NCBI GenBank assembly: GCA_024970065.1
Contig: CP103908.1
Span: 1,550,001 to 1,614,000, forward strand
DNA: 64,000 nt
Direction: 5' to 3'
Source: Pediococcus acidilactici
Lineage (GTDB): Bacteria; Bacillota; Bacilli; Lactobacillales; Lactobacillaceae
Part shown: piece by piece, positions 1 through 7,984 of the stretch
How positions within the stretch are numbered: the stretch's first letter is position 1
How the letters are laid out: the number at the start of each line of letters is the position of its first letter
Translations under genes and position numbers: made by a program
Notes under the pieces: generated by a model
The model's database searches: none
Told to the model about the DNA's origin: nothing
Seen by the model: only the letters and a program-made list of their open reading frames with translations

Positions 1-581
1 CGGTCAATAATTTTTTCTAATTCGCTCAAAACATGGCTTGAAATCAGCAAAGTTACTCCCGTCTGATTAAGTTTTTTTATTAATTGCCTCAACTCTCTTG
101 TAGCGATAGGATCCAAACCATTCATAGGTTCATCTAAAATTAAAAAATCCGGATGCTTAACCAACGCAATCGCAATACCTAATTTTTGTTTCATACCTAA
201 AGAATAGTTTTTTGATGTCTTATGGATATAACTTTCCATCTCAAGTTGTTGAATAATATCATTAAATCTATTATTTTTACTATACATTTTTAAATGTTCA
301 TAACCGGTTAAAAAAGGATACAAATCTGGATACTCAATTAAAGCCCCCACATCCTCCAACATAGAATGGTCATGCGATTTCACCGTTTTACCGTGAACTT
401 CAACCACACCTTGGTCAGGTGGGGTAATGCCCAGTATTATTTTCATTAAAGTAGTTTTACCAGCACCATTGGGACCTACTAATCCAACAATTTTACCTCG
501 TGGAATTTTAATATTGATACTATCTAATGCCAATTTTTTACCAAATTTTTTCTTCACGTTAGTTAATTCTGCAATTTCCAT
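1..581 (-). CDS. ABC transporter ATP-binding protein, partial at left edge
   Basis: This is the ATPase subunit of an ABC exporter, probably acting with a membrane permease encoded beyond the left edge. The visible 193 residues include Walker A (GPNGAGKTT), the signature region (YSLGMKQKLGIA), Walker B (FLILDEP) and the switch histidine (ISSHVLSE). The sequence resembles BcrA/LanF-type peptide-resistance or lantibiotic-immunity ATPases. The ATG at 579-581 follows a GGGGAG ribosome site at about 8 bases. The C-terminus is cut by the window edge. A LanC-like coding remnant lies just upstream, which fits a former bacteriocin locus, but substrate specificity cannot be read from the ATPase alone. 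Confidence 0.85.
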   Translation of the reverse strand, partial: MEIAELTNVKKKFGKKLALDSINIKIPRGKIVGLVGPNGAGKTTLMKIILGITPPDQGVVEVHGKTVKSHDHSMLEDVGALIEYPDLYPFLTGYEHLKMYSKNNRFNDIIQQLEMESYIHKTSKNYSLGMKQKLGIAIALVKHPDFLILDEPMNGLDPIATRELRQLIKKLNQTGVTLLISSHVLSELEKIID

Positions 582-629
582 TATTATTACTCCCCTAGCT
601 ACTAGAACTTAGCTTTGACCTTTCATAAT

Positions 630-773
630 CTATCCTCTAAAAATTTCGTCATTAATTAACGGCATCCATGACCACCATTTTTTCTTTTCAATGTCACTAA
701 GTGCCAATAATAATCCTGCAGTCCCATTGTTCACATAAAAAATACATCTATATATTTTTAACCTAGCAAAAAA
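630..773 (-). pseudogene. LanC-like C-terminal remnant
   Basis: An open stretch bounded by stops reads through VNNGTAGLLLALSDIEKK and then WWSWMPLINDEIFRG before a TAG. The pattern N-G-T-A-G-L-L-L-A-L followed by a tryptophan-rich tail resembles the extreme C-terminus of LanC-type lanthionine cyclases. Upstream it is closed by a stop after only about 15 residues, and the zinc ligands and the rest of the roughly 400-residue cyclase are absent. If real, it is a decayed fragment directly before the ABC ATPase gene. A short unrelated peptide is possible, since the match rests on about 30 residues. Confidence 0.4.
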
Positions 774-796
774 TCAGGTTCAACTTTTTACCCGGT

Positions 797-839
797 GTAA
801 AAATAATACCATACACAAATATTTAAGTAAACGCTTTCA
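797..839 (-). promoter_or_regulatory. Promoter with overlapping cre-like site
   Basis: Read on the minus strand, TTTACT (-35) is followed after 17 bases by TATTAT (-10). The CcpA-box-like sequence AGTAAACGCTTTCA (826-839) differs from the cre consensus only at its first base and overlaps the -35. It would drive the LanC-like remnant and the ABC ATPase gene, suggesting carbon-catabolite repression of that locus. Confidence 0.5.
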
Positions 840-926
840 TTTTTAGGGATTATACAAATATCTAACTCTACAATTTCATTTAATTGGATATTTTCTTACC
901 ACAAAATACTTTATTAAAACTATCTT

Positions 927-966
927 GGTGGTACAAAAATTTAAAATGTACCACATTTGTACCACC
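927..966. repeat. Perfect 11-bp inverted repeat GGTGGTACAAA
   Basis: GGTGGTACAAA at 927-937 is repeated as TTTGTACCACC at 956-966, with 18 bases between. The spacer holds a further TGTACCACA, so the GTAC core occurs three times. It lies between the rplL terminator and the promoter of the LanC-like/ABC locus. There is no T-run, so it is more likely an operator than a terminator. The cognate regulator is not in the window. Confidence 0.5.
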
Positions 967-1009
967 TAAGTATCCTACTTATCCCGTTTATCCCACTTCT
1001 GAAAGCACA

Positions 1010-1054
1010 AAAAAACCACCTATATTCCGGTATAACCGGGATAAGGTGGTTTTT
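1010..1054 (-). terminator. Terminator of rplJ-rplL
   Basis: ACCACCT...CCGG pairs with CCGG...AGGTGGT around a short loop. On the minus strand it is followed by a run of T (A-run at 1010-1015). It lies about 15 bases downstream of the rplL stop. Confidence 0.8.
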
Positions 1055-1067
1055 GTAGAAATTAAAC

Positions 1068-1433
1068 TTATTTAACTTCTACTGTAGCACCAGCTTCTTC
1101 AAGCTTAGCCTTCATGTCGTTTGCTTCGTCTTCGGAAAGGTCTTCCTTGATAACTGTAGGAGCGTTATCAACCATGTCCTTAGCGTCCTTCAAGCCAGCA
1201 CCTGTGATTTCACGAACTGCCTTGATAACCTTGATCTTAGCTGAGCCAGCGCCAGTAAGTTCAACGTTGAATGATGTCTTAGCTTCTGCAGCACCGCCAG
1301 CAGCACCTGCAGCAGCAACTGGAGCAGCAGCTGAAACACCGAATTCGTCTTCGATTGCTTTAACAAGATCGTTTAAGTCAGAAATTGAAGCACCTTTTAA
1401 GTCTTCAATAAATTGGTCTTTATCTAATGCCAT
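1068..1433 (-). CDS. rplL: Ribosomal protein bL12 (L7/L12)
   Basis: The stalk protein of the 50S subunit, which recruits translation GTPases. It has 121 residues, the usual length. The N-terminal dimerisation region begins [14 protein letters not shown], followed by an Ala/Gly-rich hinge (about residues 36-50) and a C-terminal factor-binding domain with [20 protein letters not shown] place the start at the ATG at 1431-1433, preceded by GGAGG, rather than five codons upstream. It is the last gene of the rplJ-rplL pair, 45 bases after rplJ, and is followed by a terminator. It should be co-regulated with rplJ through the L10 leader. Confidence 0.98.
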   Translation of the reverse strand: MALDKDQFIEDLKGASISDLNDLVKAIEDEFGVSAAAPVAAAGAAGGAAEAKTSFNVELTGAGSAKIKVIKAVREITGAGLKDAKDMVDNAPTVIKEDLSEDEANDMKAKLEEAGATVEVK

Positions 1434-1478
1434 TTTTGTTTCCTCCAATATTAATTGTAATTAAATGTAATGTAATGA

Positions 1479-1985
1479 TTATGCAGCGTCTTCTTCAGAC
1501 TTCTTATCAGCAACAGCCTTAAGAGCATATGCAACGTCACGTACTGGTGACATAAATTCATTAGCAAGCATTGCAAGCAAGTCTTCACGACTAGGCATTG
1601 TAGCGAAGGTATTGATTGTATCAATATCAGCCACTTTACCTTCGATAACCCCACCCTTGATGGAAAGGTTGTCGTTGCTGTCAGCAAATTGCTTCAAAAT
1701 TTTAGCAGGGGCAACGGCATCTTCAGCAGAAAATGCAACGGCTGAAGGACCAACGAAAATATCATCCATACCTTCAAAACCTGCTTGTTCAGCAGCGCGA
1801 GTCAAAATCTTGTTCTTGATCACGCGGAACTTGATTCCAGAATCACGAAGTTGTTTACGTAAGTCAGTTACTTCAGCAACTGTTAAACCACGTGAATCAA
1901 CAACGATTGCGGAAACAGCGTTCTTCATTTCTTCTGCAACTTCATCAACGATTGCAGCTTTCTTTGCGATAGCTTCTTTACTCAA
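1479..1985 (-). CDS. rplJ: Ribosomal protein uL10
   Basis: Base of the L10-(L7/L12) stalk on the large ribosomal subunit. The 168 residues begin [20 protein letters not shown] and contain the conserved [20 protein letters not shown] segment; the C-terminal helix binds L12 dimers. The start is a TTG at 1983-1985 with an AGGAGG site about 9 bases upstream. The gene is preceded by a roughly 150-base leader carrying the L10 autoregulatory RNA and a leader terminator. Excess L10(L12)4 is known to shut down such operons by binding this leader. Confidence 0.98.
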   Translation of the reverse strand: MSKEAIAKKAAIVDEVAEEMKNAVSAIVVDSRGLTVAEVTDLRKQLRDSGIKFRVIKNKILTRAAEQAGFEGMDDIFVGPSAVAFSAEDAVAPAKILKQFADSNDNLSIKGGVIEGKVADIDTINTFATMPSREDLLAMLANEFMSPVRDVAYALKAVADKKSEEDAA

Positions 1986-2019
1986 TGTGTTTCACCTCCT
2001 GGAGATTTGTTTGAACTAT

Positions 2020-2142
2020 AAAAAAATTCGTGACTCAAAGACTCTGAGACACGAATTAATTCATACGTTCCTCGGCAGGCAATATATTAAGGCCAAAGCA
2101 AGGCCACCTGAGTCTTAGGTAAATTATTCAGTTATAATTCAC
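2020..2142 (-). ncRNA. L10 leader (autoregulatory mRNA element) with leader terminator
   Basis: Between the promoter at 2150-2178 and rplJ, the minus strand carries the sequence CTAAGACTCAGGTGGCC, characteristic of the Firmicutes L10 leader, then GCCTGCCGAGGAACGTATG. A hairpin at 2025-2057 (ATTCGTG.CTC pairing with GAG.CACGAAT) is followed by seven T residues and forms an intrinsic terminator before the ribosome site. Family knowledge: L10 or the L10-L12 complex binds this leader and represses rplJ-rplL. Confidence 0.88.
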
Positions 2143-2149
2143 TCTTGAT

Positions 2150-2178
2150 AGTATATCACAAACCGAAGAACTAATCAA
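2150..2178 (-). promoter_or_regulatory. rplJ-rplL promoter
   Basis: On the minus strand TTGATT and TATACT are separated by 17 bases. The promoter lies directly after the rplA stop codon and upstream of the L10 leader. Confidence 0.75.
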
Positions 2179-2184
2179 GAGAAT

Positions 2185-2874
2185 TTAGAATTGAGTAAAG
2201 TCAACCTTAACTCCTGGTCCAAACGTTGATGCAACTGAAACGTTTTGGATGTAAGCACCCTTAACAGATGCTGGGCGTAAACGAACAATTGTATCGTTGA
2301 TTGTTTGTAAGTTACCAAGTAATTGGTCAGCTTCGAATGAAACCTTACCAATTGGCATGTGAACGTTACCGTCACGGTCGGTACGGTATGTAACCTTACC
2401 AGACTTAGAATCAGCAACTGCTTTTTCAACGTCCATTGTAACTGTACCAGTCTTAGGGTTAGGCATTAAGTTCTTAGGTCCTAAGATCCGTCCTAAGCGA
2501 CCTACTTGGCCCATCATGTCTGGAGTTGCAATGGCAACGTCGAAGTCTAACCAACCGTCTTGGATGCGTTGAACTAAGTCATCGTCACCAACGACATCTG
2601 CACCAGCTGCTTTAGCTGCTTCAGCCTTAGCACCCTTAGCAAATACAACTACGGTTTGTTCTTTACCAGTACCGTTTGGTAAAACAACGGCACCACGTAA
2701 TTGTTGGTCAGCTTGCTTTGTGTCAACGTTCAACTTGTAAACTACTTCAACAGTAGCGTCGAACTTTGCAAAATCAATTTTCTTAACTAATTCAAGAGCT
2801 TCTTTTGGTGCGTATGCTTTAAGCGAATCTACTTGCTTTGCAGCTTCTTGAAACTTTTTACCTTTTTTAGCCAT
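2185..2874 (-). CDS. rplA: Ribosomal protein uL1
   Basis: L1 stalk protein of the 50S subunit, involved in E-site tRNA release. It is 229 residues, the normal length, starting [20 protein letters not shown]. The diagnostic segments [21 protein letters not shown] (about residues 126-146) and [19 protein letters not shown] are present. The ATG at 2874 follows GGAGG. It is downstream of rplK in the usual rplK-rplA pair. In many bacteria L1 represses this operon; I did not identify an L1 site in the 90-base spacer. Confidence 0.98.
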   Translation of the reverse strand: MAKKGKKFQEAAKQVDSLKAYAPKEALELVKKIDFAKFDATVEVVYKLNVDTKQADQQLRGAVVLPNGTGKEQTVVVFAKGAKAEAAKAAGADVVGDDDLVQRIQDGWLDFDVAIATPDMMGQVGRLGRILGPKNLMPNPKTGTVTMDVEKAVADSKSGKVTYRTDRDGNVHMPIGKVSFEADQLLGNLQTINDTIVRLRPASVKGAYIQNVSVASTFGPGVKVDFTQF

Positions 2875-2965
2875 CTGTGTGTTTTCCTCCTAGCAAATGT
2901 GGTTATAGCGGATTTTCCTCCCACTTTGATACATCTACTTTAGTAGAGTATCCGACAGTTTCGTA

Positions 2966-3391
2966 TTAGCCTTCGACTTCGAAGCCCATGCTACGAGCTG
3001 TACCTTCGATCATGCGCATAGCAGCTTCAACATCTGCAGCGTTTAGATCTTGCATTTTTGTTTCAGCGATTTCCTTAACTTGTGCAGAAGTAACCTTAGC
3101 TACTTTCTTTGTGTTAGGTTCGCCGGAACCATGTTCTACACCAGCAGCCTTCTTTAATAGAACTGAAGCAGGTGGTGTCTTTGTAATGAAGTCAAATGAA
3201 CGATCTTCATAAACGGTAATCACAACTGGAATCAACATACCAGCTTGGTCAGCTGTACGTGCGTTGAAGTCCTTTGTGAATCCCATGATGTTAATACCTG
3301 CTTGTCCAAGAGCTGGTCCAACTGGTGGAGCTGGAGTTGCTTTTCCTGCAGGAATTTGCAATTTAACAATATTTGCTACTTTCTTTGCCAC
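2966..3391 (-). CDS. rplK: Ribosomal protein uL11
   Basis: L11 forms the GTPase-associated centre with the 23S rRNA and is needed for RelA/Rel activation. The 141 residues start [20 protein letters not shown], with the proline-rich [18 protein letters not shown] hinge region and a C-terminal rRNA-binding domain ([12 protein letters not shown] end). The start is GTG at 3389-3391 with AGGAGG 8 bases upstream. A strong promoter lies at 3483-3511. Confidence 0.98.
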   Translation of the reverse strand: MAKKVANIVKLQIPAGKATPAPPVGPALGQAGINIMGFTKDFNARTADQAGMLIPVVITVYEDRSFDFITKTPPASVLLKKAAGVEHGSGEPNTKKVAKVTSAQVKEIAETKMQDLNAADVEAAMRMIEGTARSMGFEVEG

Positions 3392-3482
3392 GAGACGTAC
3401 CTCCTTAAAATAAGTCCGTGTGTGGTCACGATGAAGATTTATATTTCTTCTCCCACATTAAGTATGCAAGGCATACTACGAT

Positions 3483-3511
3483 ATATTACCATAGACCAAA
3501 AAAATTATCAA
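3483..3511 (-). promoter_or_regulatory. rplK-rplA promoter
   Basis: Minus-strand TTGATA and TAATAT are separated by exactly 17 bases, just downstream of the nusG stop. The leader to rplK is about 80 bases. Confidence 0.8.
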
Positions 3512-3519
3512 ACTAGAAT

Positions 3520-4065
3520 TTAATCAATCTTATCGATTTGGTCAATATCTAATTCAGTGCTGGTTTCCCGGCCAAACATGTCGATATTAACTTTAAGTTT
3601 CATGTTATTGTGGTCGATTTCGGTAATTTTACCAGTCAAGCCTTCAAACGCTCCGTCAACGATCGTAACTAGTTCGCCAACTTCCACGTCGATGTCCGCG
3701 TGGCGAGCCGTCATTCCTAAACGGCGAAGCACCCGGTCAACTTCTTCAGGTAGTAGCGGCGTTGGCTTACTTCCGGAACCATGAGAACCGATGAACCCGG
3801 TTACGCCCGGTGTATTCCGTACCACGTACCAGGAATCATCCGTCATCACCATTTCCACCAATACGTAGCCCGGAAATTCGTTTTTCTTAACCGTTTTTTC
3901 CTTACCGTTCTTGGTTTCAATCTCTTCTTCTTCCGGTACGACTACCCGAAAAATGTAGTCTTCCATTCCCATGGACTTTGCCCGAGAATCTAAGTTATTT
4001 TTAACTTTATTTTCGTAACCAGAGTAAGTATGTAAAACGTACCATTTCTTTTCTTCAGATTCCAA
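3520..4065 (-). CDS. nusG: Transcription antitermination/pausing factor NusG
   Basis: NusG binds the RNA polymerase clamp and links transcription to translation. The 181-residue product has an NGN domain (KKWYVLHTYSGYENKVKNNL near the N-terminus; PGYVLVEMVMTDDSWYVVRN) and a C-terminal KOW domain (VGELVTIVDGAFEGLTGKI). The start is taken as TTG at 4063-4065 because AAGGAGCG lies just upstream and this gives the family length. The longer frame to an ATG at 4128 runs through a terminator-like hairpin and is rejected. The gene has its own extended -10 promoter and a hairpin in its leader. Confidence 0.95.
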   Translation of the reverse strand: MESEEKKWYVLHTYSGYENKVKNNLDSRAKSMGMEDYIFRVVVPEEEEIETKNGKEKTVKKNEFPGYVLVEMVMTDDSWYVVRNTPGVTGFIGSHGSGSKPTPLLPEEVDRVLRRLGMTARHADIDVEVGELVTIVDGAFEGLTGKITEIDHNNMKLKVNIDMFGRETSTELDIDQIDKID

Positions 4066-4084
4066 AATTAGCGCTCCTTTTCCA

Positions 4085-4116
4085 AAATAAAAAAACTCCG
4101 TAGACACGAAGTTTTT
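4085..4116 (-). terminator. Terminator-like hairpin in the secE-nusG spacer
   Basis: On the minus strand AAAACTTCG and CGGAGTTTT form a 9-bp stem (one G-U) around TGTCTA, followed by T residues. It lies 44 bases after the secE stop but only about 20 bases before the nusG start. It may end the rpmG-secE message and/or act as an attenuator of nusG. Confidence 0.75.
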
Positions 4117-4128
4117 ACCAACAATCAA

Positions 4129-4134
4129 ATTATA
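4129..4134 (-). promoter_or_regulatory. Extended -10 promoter for nusG
   Basis: TGTTATAAT on the minus strand is an extended -10 with a perfect TATAAT. The -35 is weak. It lies between the secE stop and the terminator-like hairpin, so a nusG transcript would begin just before the hairpin. Confidence 0.5.
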
Positions 4135-4159
4135 ACAAAATTATCTCTATAAAGCCATT

Positions 4160-4330
4160 TTAGATAAACAACTTTAAGAATAATTGAATCAACCAGTCTA
4201 CCAGTGCCAAGAAGGCCACAAAGAACAATGACGTGGAAACTACCGTTGCCGAATCATGTCTTAACTGTCGAAAATTAGGCCAGTCAACTTCCTTCATTTC
4301 TTGTCCAATGCTTTTTAAAAACCGAAACAT
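4160..4330 (-). CDS. secE: Preprotein translocase subunit SecE
   Basis: Essential small subunit of the SecYEG channel in the cytoplasmic membrane. The 56-residue single-span form typical of Gram-positives reads MFRFLKSIGQEMKEVDWPNF, with the conserved amphipathic segment (KEVDWPNFRQL) and one membrane helix (about residues 32-54, SLFFVAFLALVDWLIQLFL). The ATG at 4328-4330 is 12 bases after the rpmG stop, so the two are co-transcribed. Confidence 0.95.
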   Translation of the reverse strand: MFRFLKSIGQEMKEVDWPNFRQLRHDSATVVSTSLFFVAFLALVDWLIQLFLKLFI

Positions 4331-4342
4331 ATGTCCCGCCTC

Positions 4343-4492
4343 CTATCTGGTTTCACTGTGAAGGGTGTGCTTATTGCAACGTTTGCAATATTTTTTCACT
4401 TCTAAACGTTCCGTACGTTGTGGGTTTGCAACAATCGTGTAATTTCGCGATCCACAAACTGTACATGCTAAAGCAATCTTTTTCTGGGACAT
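4343..4492 (-). CDS. rpmG: Ribosomal protein bL33, zinc-binding form
   Basis: The 49-residue protein starts [19 protein letters not shown] and has two cysteine pairs (CTVC and CKRC), so it is the zinc-containing type of L33. The ATG at 4490-4492 follows a GGAGG site. It precedes secE-nusG in the standard Firmicutes order. Confidence 0.95.
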   Translation of the reverse strand: MSQKKIALACTVCGSRNYTIVANPQRTERLEVKKYCKRCNKHTLHSETR

Positions 4493-4546
4493 AAAAACCC
4501 CTCCTTGTCGTCACTCAACTTTAGCATGGTCTTTTCTGAATGTCAA

Positions 4547-5128
4547 TTAGCGTTGTCCGTATAATTGGCGACTTAACTTTTGCTTACACCGAAGCAACGC
4601 ATTTTGAATTTTAGCAACGTCATATCCCAACCGTTCCGCAATTTGGTCCGGCCGTAGCCCCTGAAAAAGCAACACCGAAACTTCCTTTTCAAATGGCGAT
4701 AGTAACGTTTCGTACTCCGCATACGTTTCCTTGACCATCAGCTGATTTTGCGGAGTAATCTGGGAAACCTGTTGTCCTAAGACCTCGGCTTCTTCTTCCA
4801 ACTCTTCTAACGACTGTGCGGCAAAGCCCGCCTTTCGTTTATACGCCATTTCAAAGCGTAAAATACTAAAAATACGGTTGCGAAAGTTATTTTTGAAAAA
4901 AGCTCCCAACGTAATTTTTAAATCCGCGTCGTAATTAACCACCGAGTTAAAAAAGACGATCCGGCCTTCTTGCATCCAATCATCCCAATCAAAACTTCGA
5001 ATGGTGTACTTTTGGCGCATCTTTTTGATAATCGGGTGGTACTTGTTAAACAATCGTTCAAAATTGTGCGTGTCATCTGCCTTGACCTCCGCAATAATTT
5101 TGGCCTCATCCAAATCAACTTGTTGCAT
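4547..5128 (-). CDS. sigH: SigH/ComX-like alternative sigma factor
   Basis: A 193-residue sigma-70 family protein of the SigH group. Region 2 is visible around residues 28-85 (FNKYHPIIKKMRQKYTI, FDWDDWMQEGRIVFFNSV) and region 4 near the C-terminus (LSPFEKEVSVLLFQGLRPDQ, then IAERLGYDVAKIQNALLRCK). Its place directly before rpmG-secE-nusG is that of sigH in Bacillus and relatives. In lactic acid bacteria this factor is generally linked to late competence genes. Here yacP is absent between rlmB and sigH, and a terminator separates them. The TTTGTA...GGAGAGG region upstream holds a clear ribosome site. Confidence 0.85.
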   Translation of the reverse strand: MQQVDLDEAKIIAEVKADDTHNFERLFNKYHPIIKKMRQKYTIRSFDWDDWMQEGRIVFFNSVVNYDADLKITLGAFFKNNFRNRIFSILRFEMAYKRKAGFAAQSLEELEEEAEVLGQQVSQITPQNQLMVKETYAEYETLLSPFEKEVSVLLFQGLRPDQIAERLGYDVAKIQNALLRCKQKLSRQLYGQR

Positions 5129-5216
5129 TTTAACCTCTCCTTTTTGTAATCGCTTACTTTTTACGGAAAGTTATGCTACCAAGCCTTTTTTGAACTACCA
5201 ACCCGGTTTTTTGGAT

Positions 5217-5255
5217 TAAAAAAACGAATAACCGACTTTTTAGTCAATTATTCGT
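5217..5255 (-). terminator. Terminator downstream of rlmB
   Basis: ACGAATAATTGAC and GTCGGTTATTCGT form a 13-bp stem (one mismatch/wobble) on the minus strand, followed by seven T. It lies 10 bases after the rlmB stop and ends the gltX-cysS-side transcript. Confidence 0.88.
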
Positions 5256-5264
5256 TAATTAGTT

Positions 5265-6020
5265 TTATAGCGGGTGTCGCGAGTTGTATCCCTGATAAAT
5301 CAGTAACCCTGCAGCCACACTGGCATTCAAGCTTTGGATGTCGCCGACCATCGGGATGGTTAACATCTCATCAACATTTTCTTTGGTAAGCCGCGCCATT
5401 CCCTTACCTTCGTTACCGATGATTAGGCCAACTGGGCCGGTGGCATCCCAGCGCCGGTAGTCGGTGCCTGCCATATCAGTACCAAAGATCCATAAACCGC
5501 GGTCCTTCAATTCTTTCAAAGTGTTCACCAAGTTATTAACTTGCACTACGGGTACCCGTTCGATGGCCCCGGCCGAGGTTTTGGCAACCGTGCTGGTCAA
5601 CCCTACCGCCCGCCGTTTCGGGATGATTACTCCATGGACCCCGGCAGCATCTGCCGTCCGTAAAATCGAACCGAGGTTATGCGGATCTTCGATTCCATCT
5701 AAAATCACCACAAACGGTGCTTCGTTACGAGACTCCGCTAATTCAAAAACTTGCTCTAAGGAAGCATACTCAAAGGATGCTACCGCCAAAACTACTCCTT
5801 GATGATTTTGCCCGTTAGCTAGCGTATCCAATTTAGATTTAGAAACCCGTTGAATCACCAGCCCCTGCTTCTTAGCCTTCGAGATAATTTGGCCGATGCT
5901 TTCTGATTTTAAGCCTTCTTGGATGAAAACCTTATTGATCGAATGGCCGCTTTTTAGGCTAGCCATCGCCGGATGCCGGCCGATTACGAAGTCCGGTTGT
6001 TGTTTGTTTTCGTTATTCAA
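5265..6020 (-). CDS. rlmB: 23S rRNA (guanosine-2'-O-)-methyltransferase RlmB, TrmH family
   Basis: SPOUT-class SAM-dependent RNA 2'-O-methyltransferase. The 251 residues begin with an L30e-like substrate-binding domain ([14 protein letters not shown]) and continue into the SPOUT knot. Motif 1 is [21 protein letters not shown], motif 2 [10 protein letters not shown], and motif 3 [20 protein letters not shown]. The start overlaps the end of mrnC by 8 bases, so translation is probably coupled. It is the last gene of the cysS-mrnC-rlmB set. Confidence 0.93.
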   Translation of the reverse strand: MNNENKQQPDFVIGRHPAMASLKSGHSINKVFIQEGLKSESIGQIISKAKKQGLVIQRVSKSKLDTLANGQNHQGVVLAVASFEYASLEQVFELAESRNEAPFVVILDGIEDPHNLGSILRTADAAGVHGVIIPKRRAVGLTSTVAKTSAGAIERVPVVQVNNLVNTLKELKDRGLWIFGTDMAGTDYRRWDATGPVGLIIGNEGKGMARLTKENVDEMLTIPMVGDIQSLNASVAAGLLIYQGYNSRHPL

Positions 6021-6426
6021 TACGTAATTTTCCTTCCTCTACTTTATCAATGCACCACTGTGCAAATTCGTCTAGGCGTTCAGTTTGGTTGGTCAAGGAT
6101 AAATAACCAACGATTGCTTCAAATCCAGTCGAAATTCGATACGTTAAAACAGAAGTGTTTTTAGCCGAAGTGTGACTTTTAGCGTTACGCCCCTTCTTAA
6201 AGGCTTCCCACTCCGCTTCCGTGAGAAAATCATTTTCTTGCATTGCGTCAATTAACGCTGCTTGAGCCTTTGCTGACACGTAGCGGGTCGCCACGTGGTG
6301 TAGCCGATTCGGTTTAGTCATGCCCTCTTCAATCAAATGTCTTCTAATGTAAACTTCGTATTCCGCATCCCCTAAATAAGCAAGGGCGATTCCGTTAATT
6401 GCTTGATAATTAATCTCTTTACTCAT
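6013..6426 (-). CDS. mrnC: Mini-ribonuclease III (Mini-III)
   Basis: Dimeric RNase III-like catalytic domain without a dsRNA-binding domain; in Bacillus subtilis it matures 23S rRNA ends. The 137 residues contain the signature [17 protein letters not shown] with the catalytic acidic residues, and a second conserved patch ([26 protein letters not shown]). It overlaps both cysS (stop) and rlmB (start) by 8 bases, which marks a tight operon. Confidence 0.93.
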   Translation of the reverse strand: MSKEINYQAINGIALAYLGDAEYEVYIRRHLIEEGMTKPNRLHHVATRYVSAKAQAALIDAMQENDFLTEAEWEAFKKGRNAKSHTSAKNTSVLTYRISTGFEAIVGYLSLTNQTERLDEFAQWCIDKVEEGKLRIE

Positions 6427-7837
6427 CTTTTTTTCTCCAACGCGTTCCTTGGGGGGTATCTTCTAGAATAATCCCCATTTCTTTTAATTGATCCCGCAAC
6501 CGGTCGCTAGTTTCAAAATCGCGCGCAGCCCGGGCCGCGTCACGTTGCTTAACGAGCGCTTCAATTTTTTCGTCAGCTGGTGCTTCAGTTGCGGTTGCTA
6601 ATTCAATACCGAAAATTGCAGCCATATCAGCAAATTGTTTCGCTAACCGGTCAATTTGTTCGTGGTTTACCGTTGCTTGTTCACTATAAACGTTAATTAA
6701 GCGGGCAAATTCGTAAACTACCGTAATGCCGTTTTGGGCGTTGAAATCGTCATCCATGGCCGCCACAAAGTCAGCTTGCAACGCTGCGGCTTGTTGATCA
6801 ACTGCTGGATCAGCAGCCCCGTCCGCAGTTTGCCGGCGATAGTTTAAGTTAACGTACGCATTTTGCAACTTTTCCAAGTTGTTTTTCGCGTCTTGCAGGC
6901 TAGCTTCGGTATATTGAATTGGCTTGCGGTACTGGGTGGTCGACATCAAGAACCGCAAAACTTGTGGGTTAACTTGCTTAATTAAGTCGTGCACCGTGAC
7001 AAAGTTACCGAGAGACTTACTCATCTTTTCGTTATCGTCGCCCACGGTCACAAACCCATTGTGCATCCAGTACCGGGCAAATTGCACACCGGTCCGGGCT
7101 TCACTTTGGGCGATTTCATTTTCGTGGTGCGGGAATTGTAAATCTTCGCCGCCCCCGTGGATGTCAAAAGTATCACCTAGATACTTAGTTGACATGACCG
7201 AGCATTCGATATGCCAACCGGGACGCCCTTTTCCCCACGGAGCTTCCCAAGCGATCTCGCCAGGTTTAGCGGCCTTCCACAACGCAAAGTCAATCGGATC
7301 TTCTTTTTGCGCCGTTTCTTCATCATTGATGTGTTGGCTAGCACCCTGTTCTAATTCATCGATATTTTGGTGGGAAAGTGCGCCGTAGTCTTTAAAGCGG
7401 CGGGCCCGGTAATACACGTTGCCTTCCACAACGTAGGCGTAGTCTTTTTCAATAAGGTCCGCCACGAAGGCAATGATGTCCGCAATGTTTTCAGTTGCCC
7501 GTGGATTTACGGTTGCCGGCTCTACGTTCAATGCCTGAACGTCTTCCTTAAATGCGGCAATGTACCGATCTGCCAATTCCGGGACCGTTATATTTTCGGC
7601 TTGGGCAGCCTTAATCATTTTATCGTCCACGTCAGTAAAGTTAGACACGAACCGAACTTGATATCCCCGGTATTCCAAGTAGCGACGAATGGTGTCAAAC
7701 GCAATTACGCTACGAGCATTTCCAATATGGATATAGTTGTACACGGTCGGGCCACATACGTACATAGAAACCTGATGATCAACTAAAGGTTTAAAAACTT
7801 CTTTTGAACGAGTCATCGTGTTGTATAGTTTAATCAT
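6419..7837 (-). CDS. cysS: Cysteinyl-tRNA synthetase
   Basis: Class I aminoacyl-tRNA synthetase charging tRNA-Cys. The 472 residues are the normal length. Visible motifs are the HIGH-type YIHIGNARS near residue 36, the zinc ligands ([18 protein letters not shown] with downstream [10 protein letters not shown]) and KMSKSLGNF near residue 270. The ATG at 7837 follows AGGGAG. In Bacillus cysE precedes cysS; here cysE is missing and gltX is directly upstream, with a terminator between. Confidence 0.97.
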   Translation of the reverse strand: MIKLYNTMTRSKEVFKPLVDHQVSMYVCGPTVYNYIHIGNARSVIAFDTIRRYLEYRGYQVRFVSNFTDVDDKMIKAAQAENITVPELADRYIAAFKEDVQALNVEPATVNPRATENIADIIAFVADLIEKDYAYVVEGNVYYRARRFKDYGALSHQNIDELEQGASQHINDEETAQKEDPIDFALWKAAKPGEIAWEAPWGKGRPGWHIECSVMSTKYLGDTFDIHGGGEDLQFPHHENEIAQSEARTGVQFARYWMHNGFVTVGDDNEKMSKSLGNFVTVHDLIKQVNPQVLRFLMSTTQYRKPIQYTEASLQDAKNNLEKLQNAYVNLNYRRQTADGAADPAVDQQAAALQADFVAAMDDDFNAQNGITVVYEFARLINVYSEQATVNHEQIDRLAKQFADMAAIFGIELATATEAPADEKIEALVKQRDAARAARDFETSDRLRDQLKEMGIILEDTPQGTRWRKKDE

Positions 7838-7906
7838 TTTTTCACTCCCTAGGGGGATTTTTATCTCTTCTAATCATAATTGAAAACAAAAGCTAACGCA
7901 AAGAAG

Positions 7907-7961
7907 AAAAGGGGCCCAAAAAGCAATCTCCCTCAGGAAATTACTTTTCCAGCCCCTTTTA
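7907..7961 (-). terminator. Terminator of gltX
   Basis: A long stem (AAAGGGGCTGG...TTTCC with GGAGA...GGGCCCCTTTT) lies 24 bases past the gltX stop and ends in a T-rich stretch. The symmetrical A/T flanks make it potentially bidirectional. Confidence 0.8.
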
Positions 7962-7984
7962 ATCATTTATTAAATATTTTTAAT

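Noticed and set aside
884..1075. 63-codon plus-strand frame before rplL
   Set aside because: It runs through the inverted repeat and the rplL terminator, has no ribosome site and a composition explained by those structures.
4066..4128. N-terminal extension of NusG to an upstream ATG
   Set aside because: It would translate through a terminator-like hairpin and add 21 residues absent from the family; the TTG with AAGGAGCG fits better.
7838..7984. T-box riboswitch before cysS
   Set aside because: The spacer is too short after removing the gltX terminator and lacks the conserved T-box sequence.
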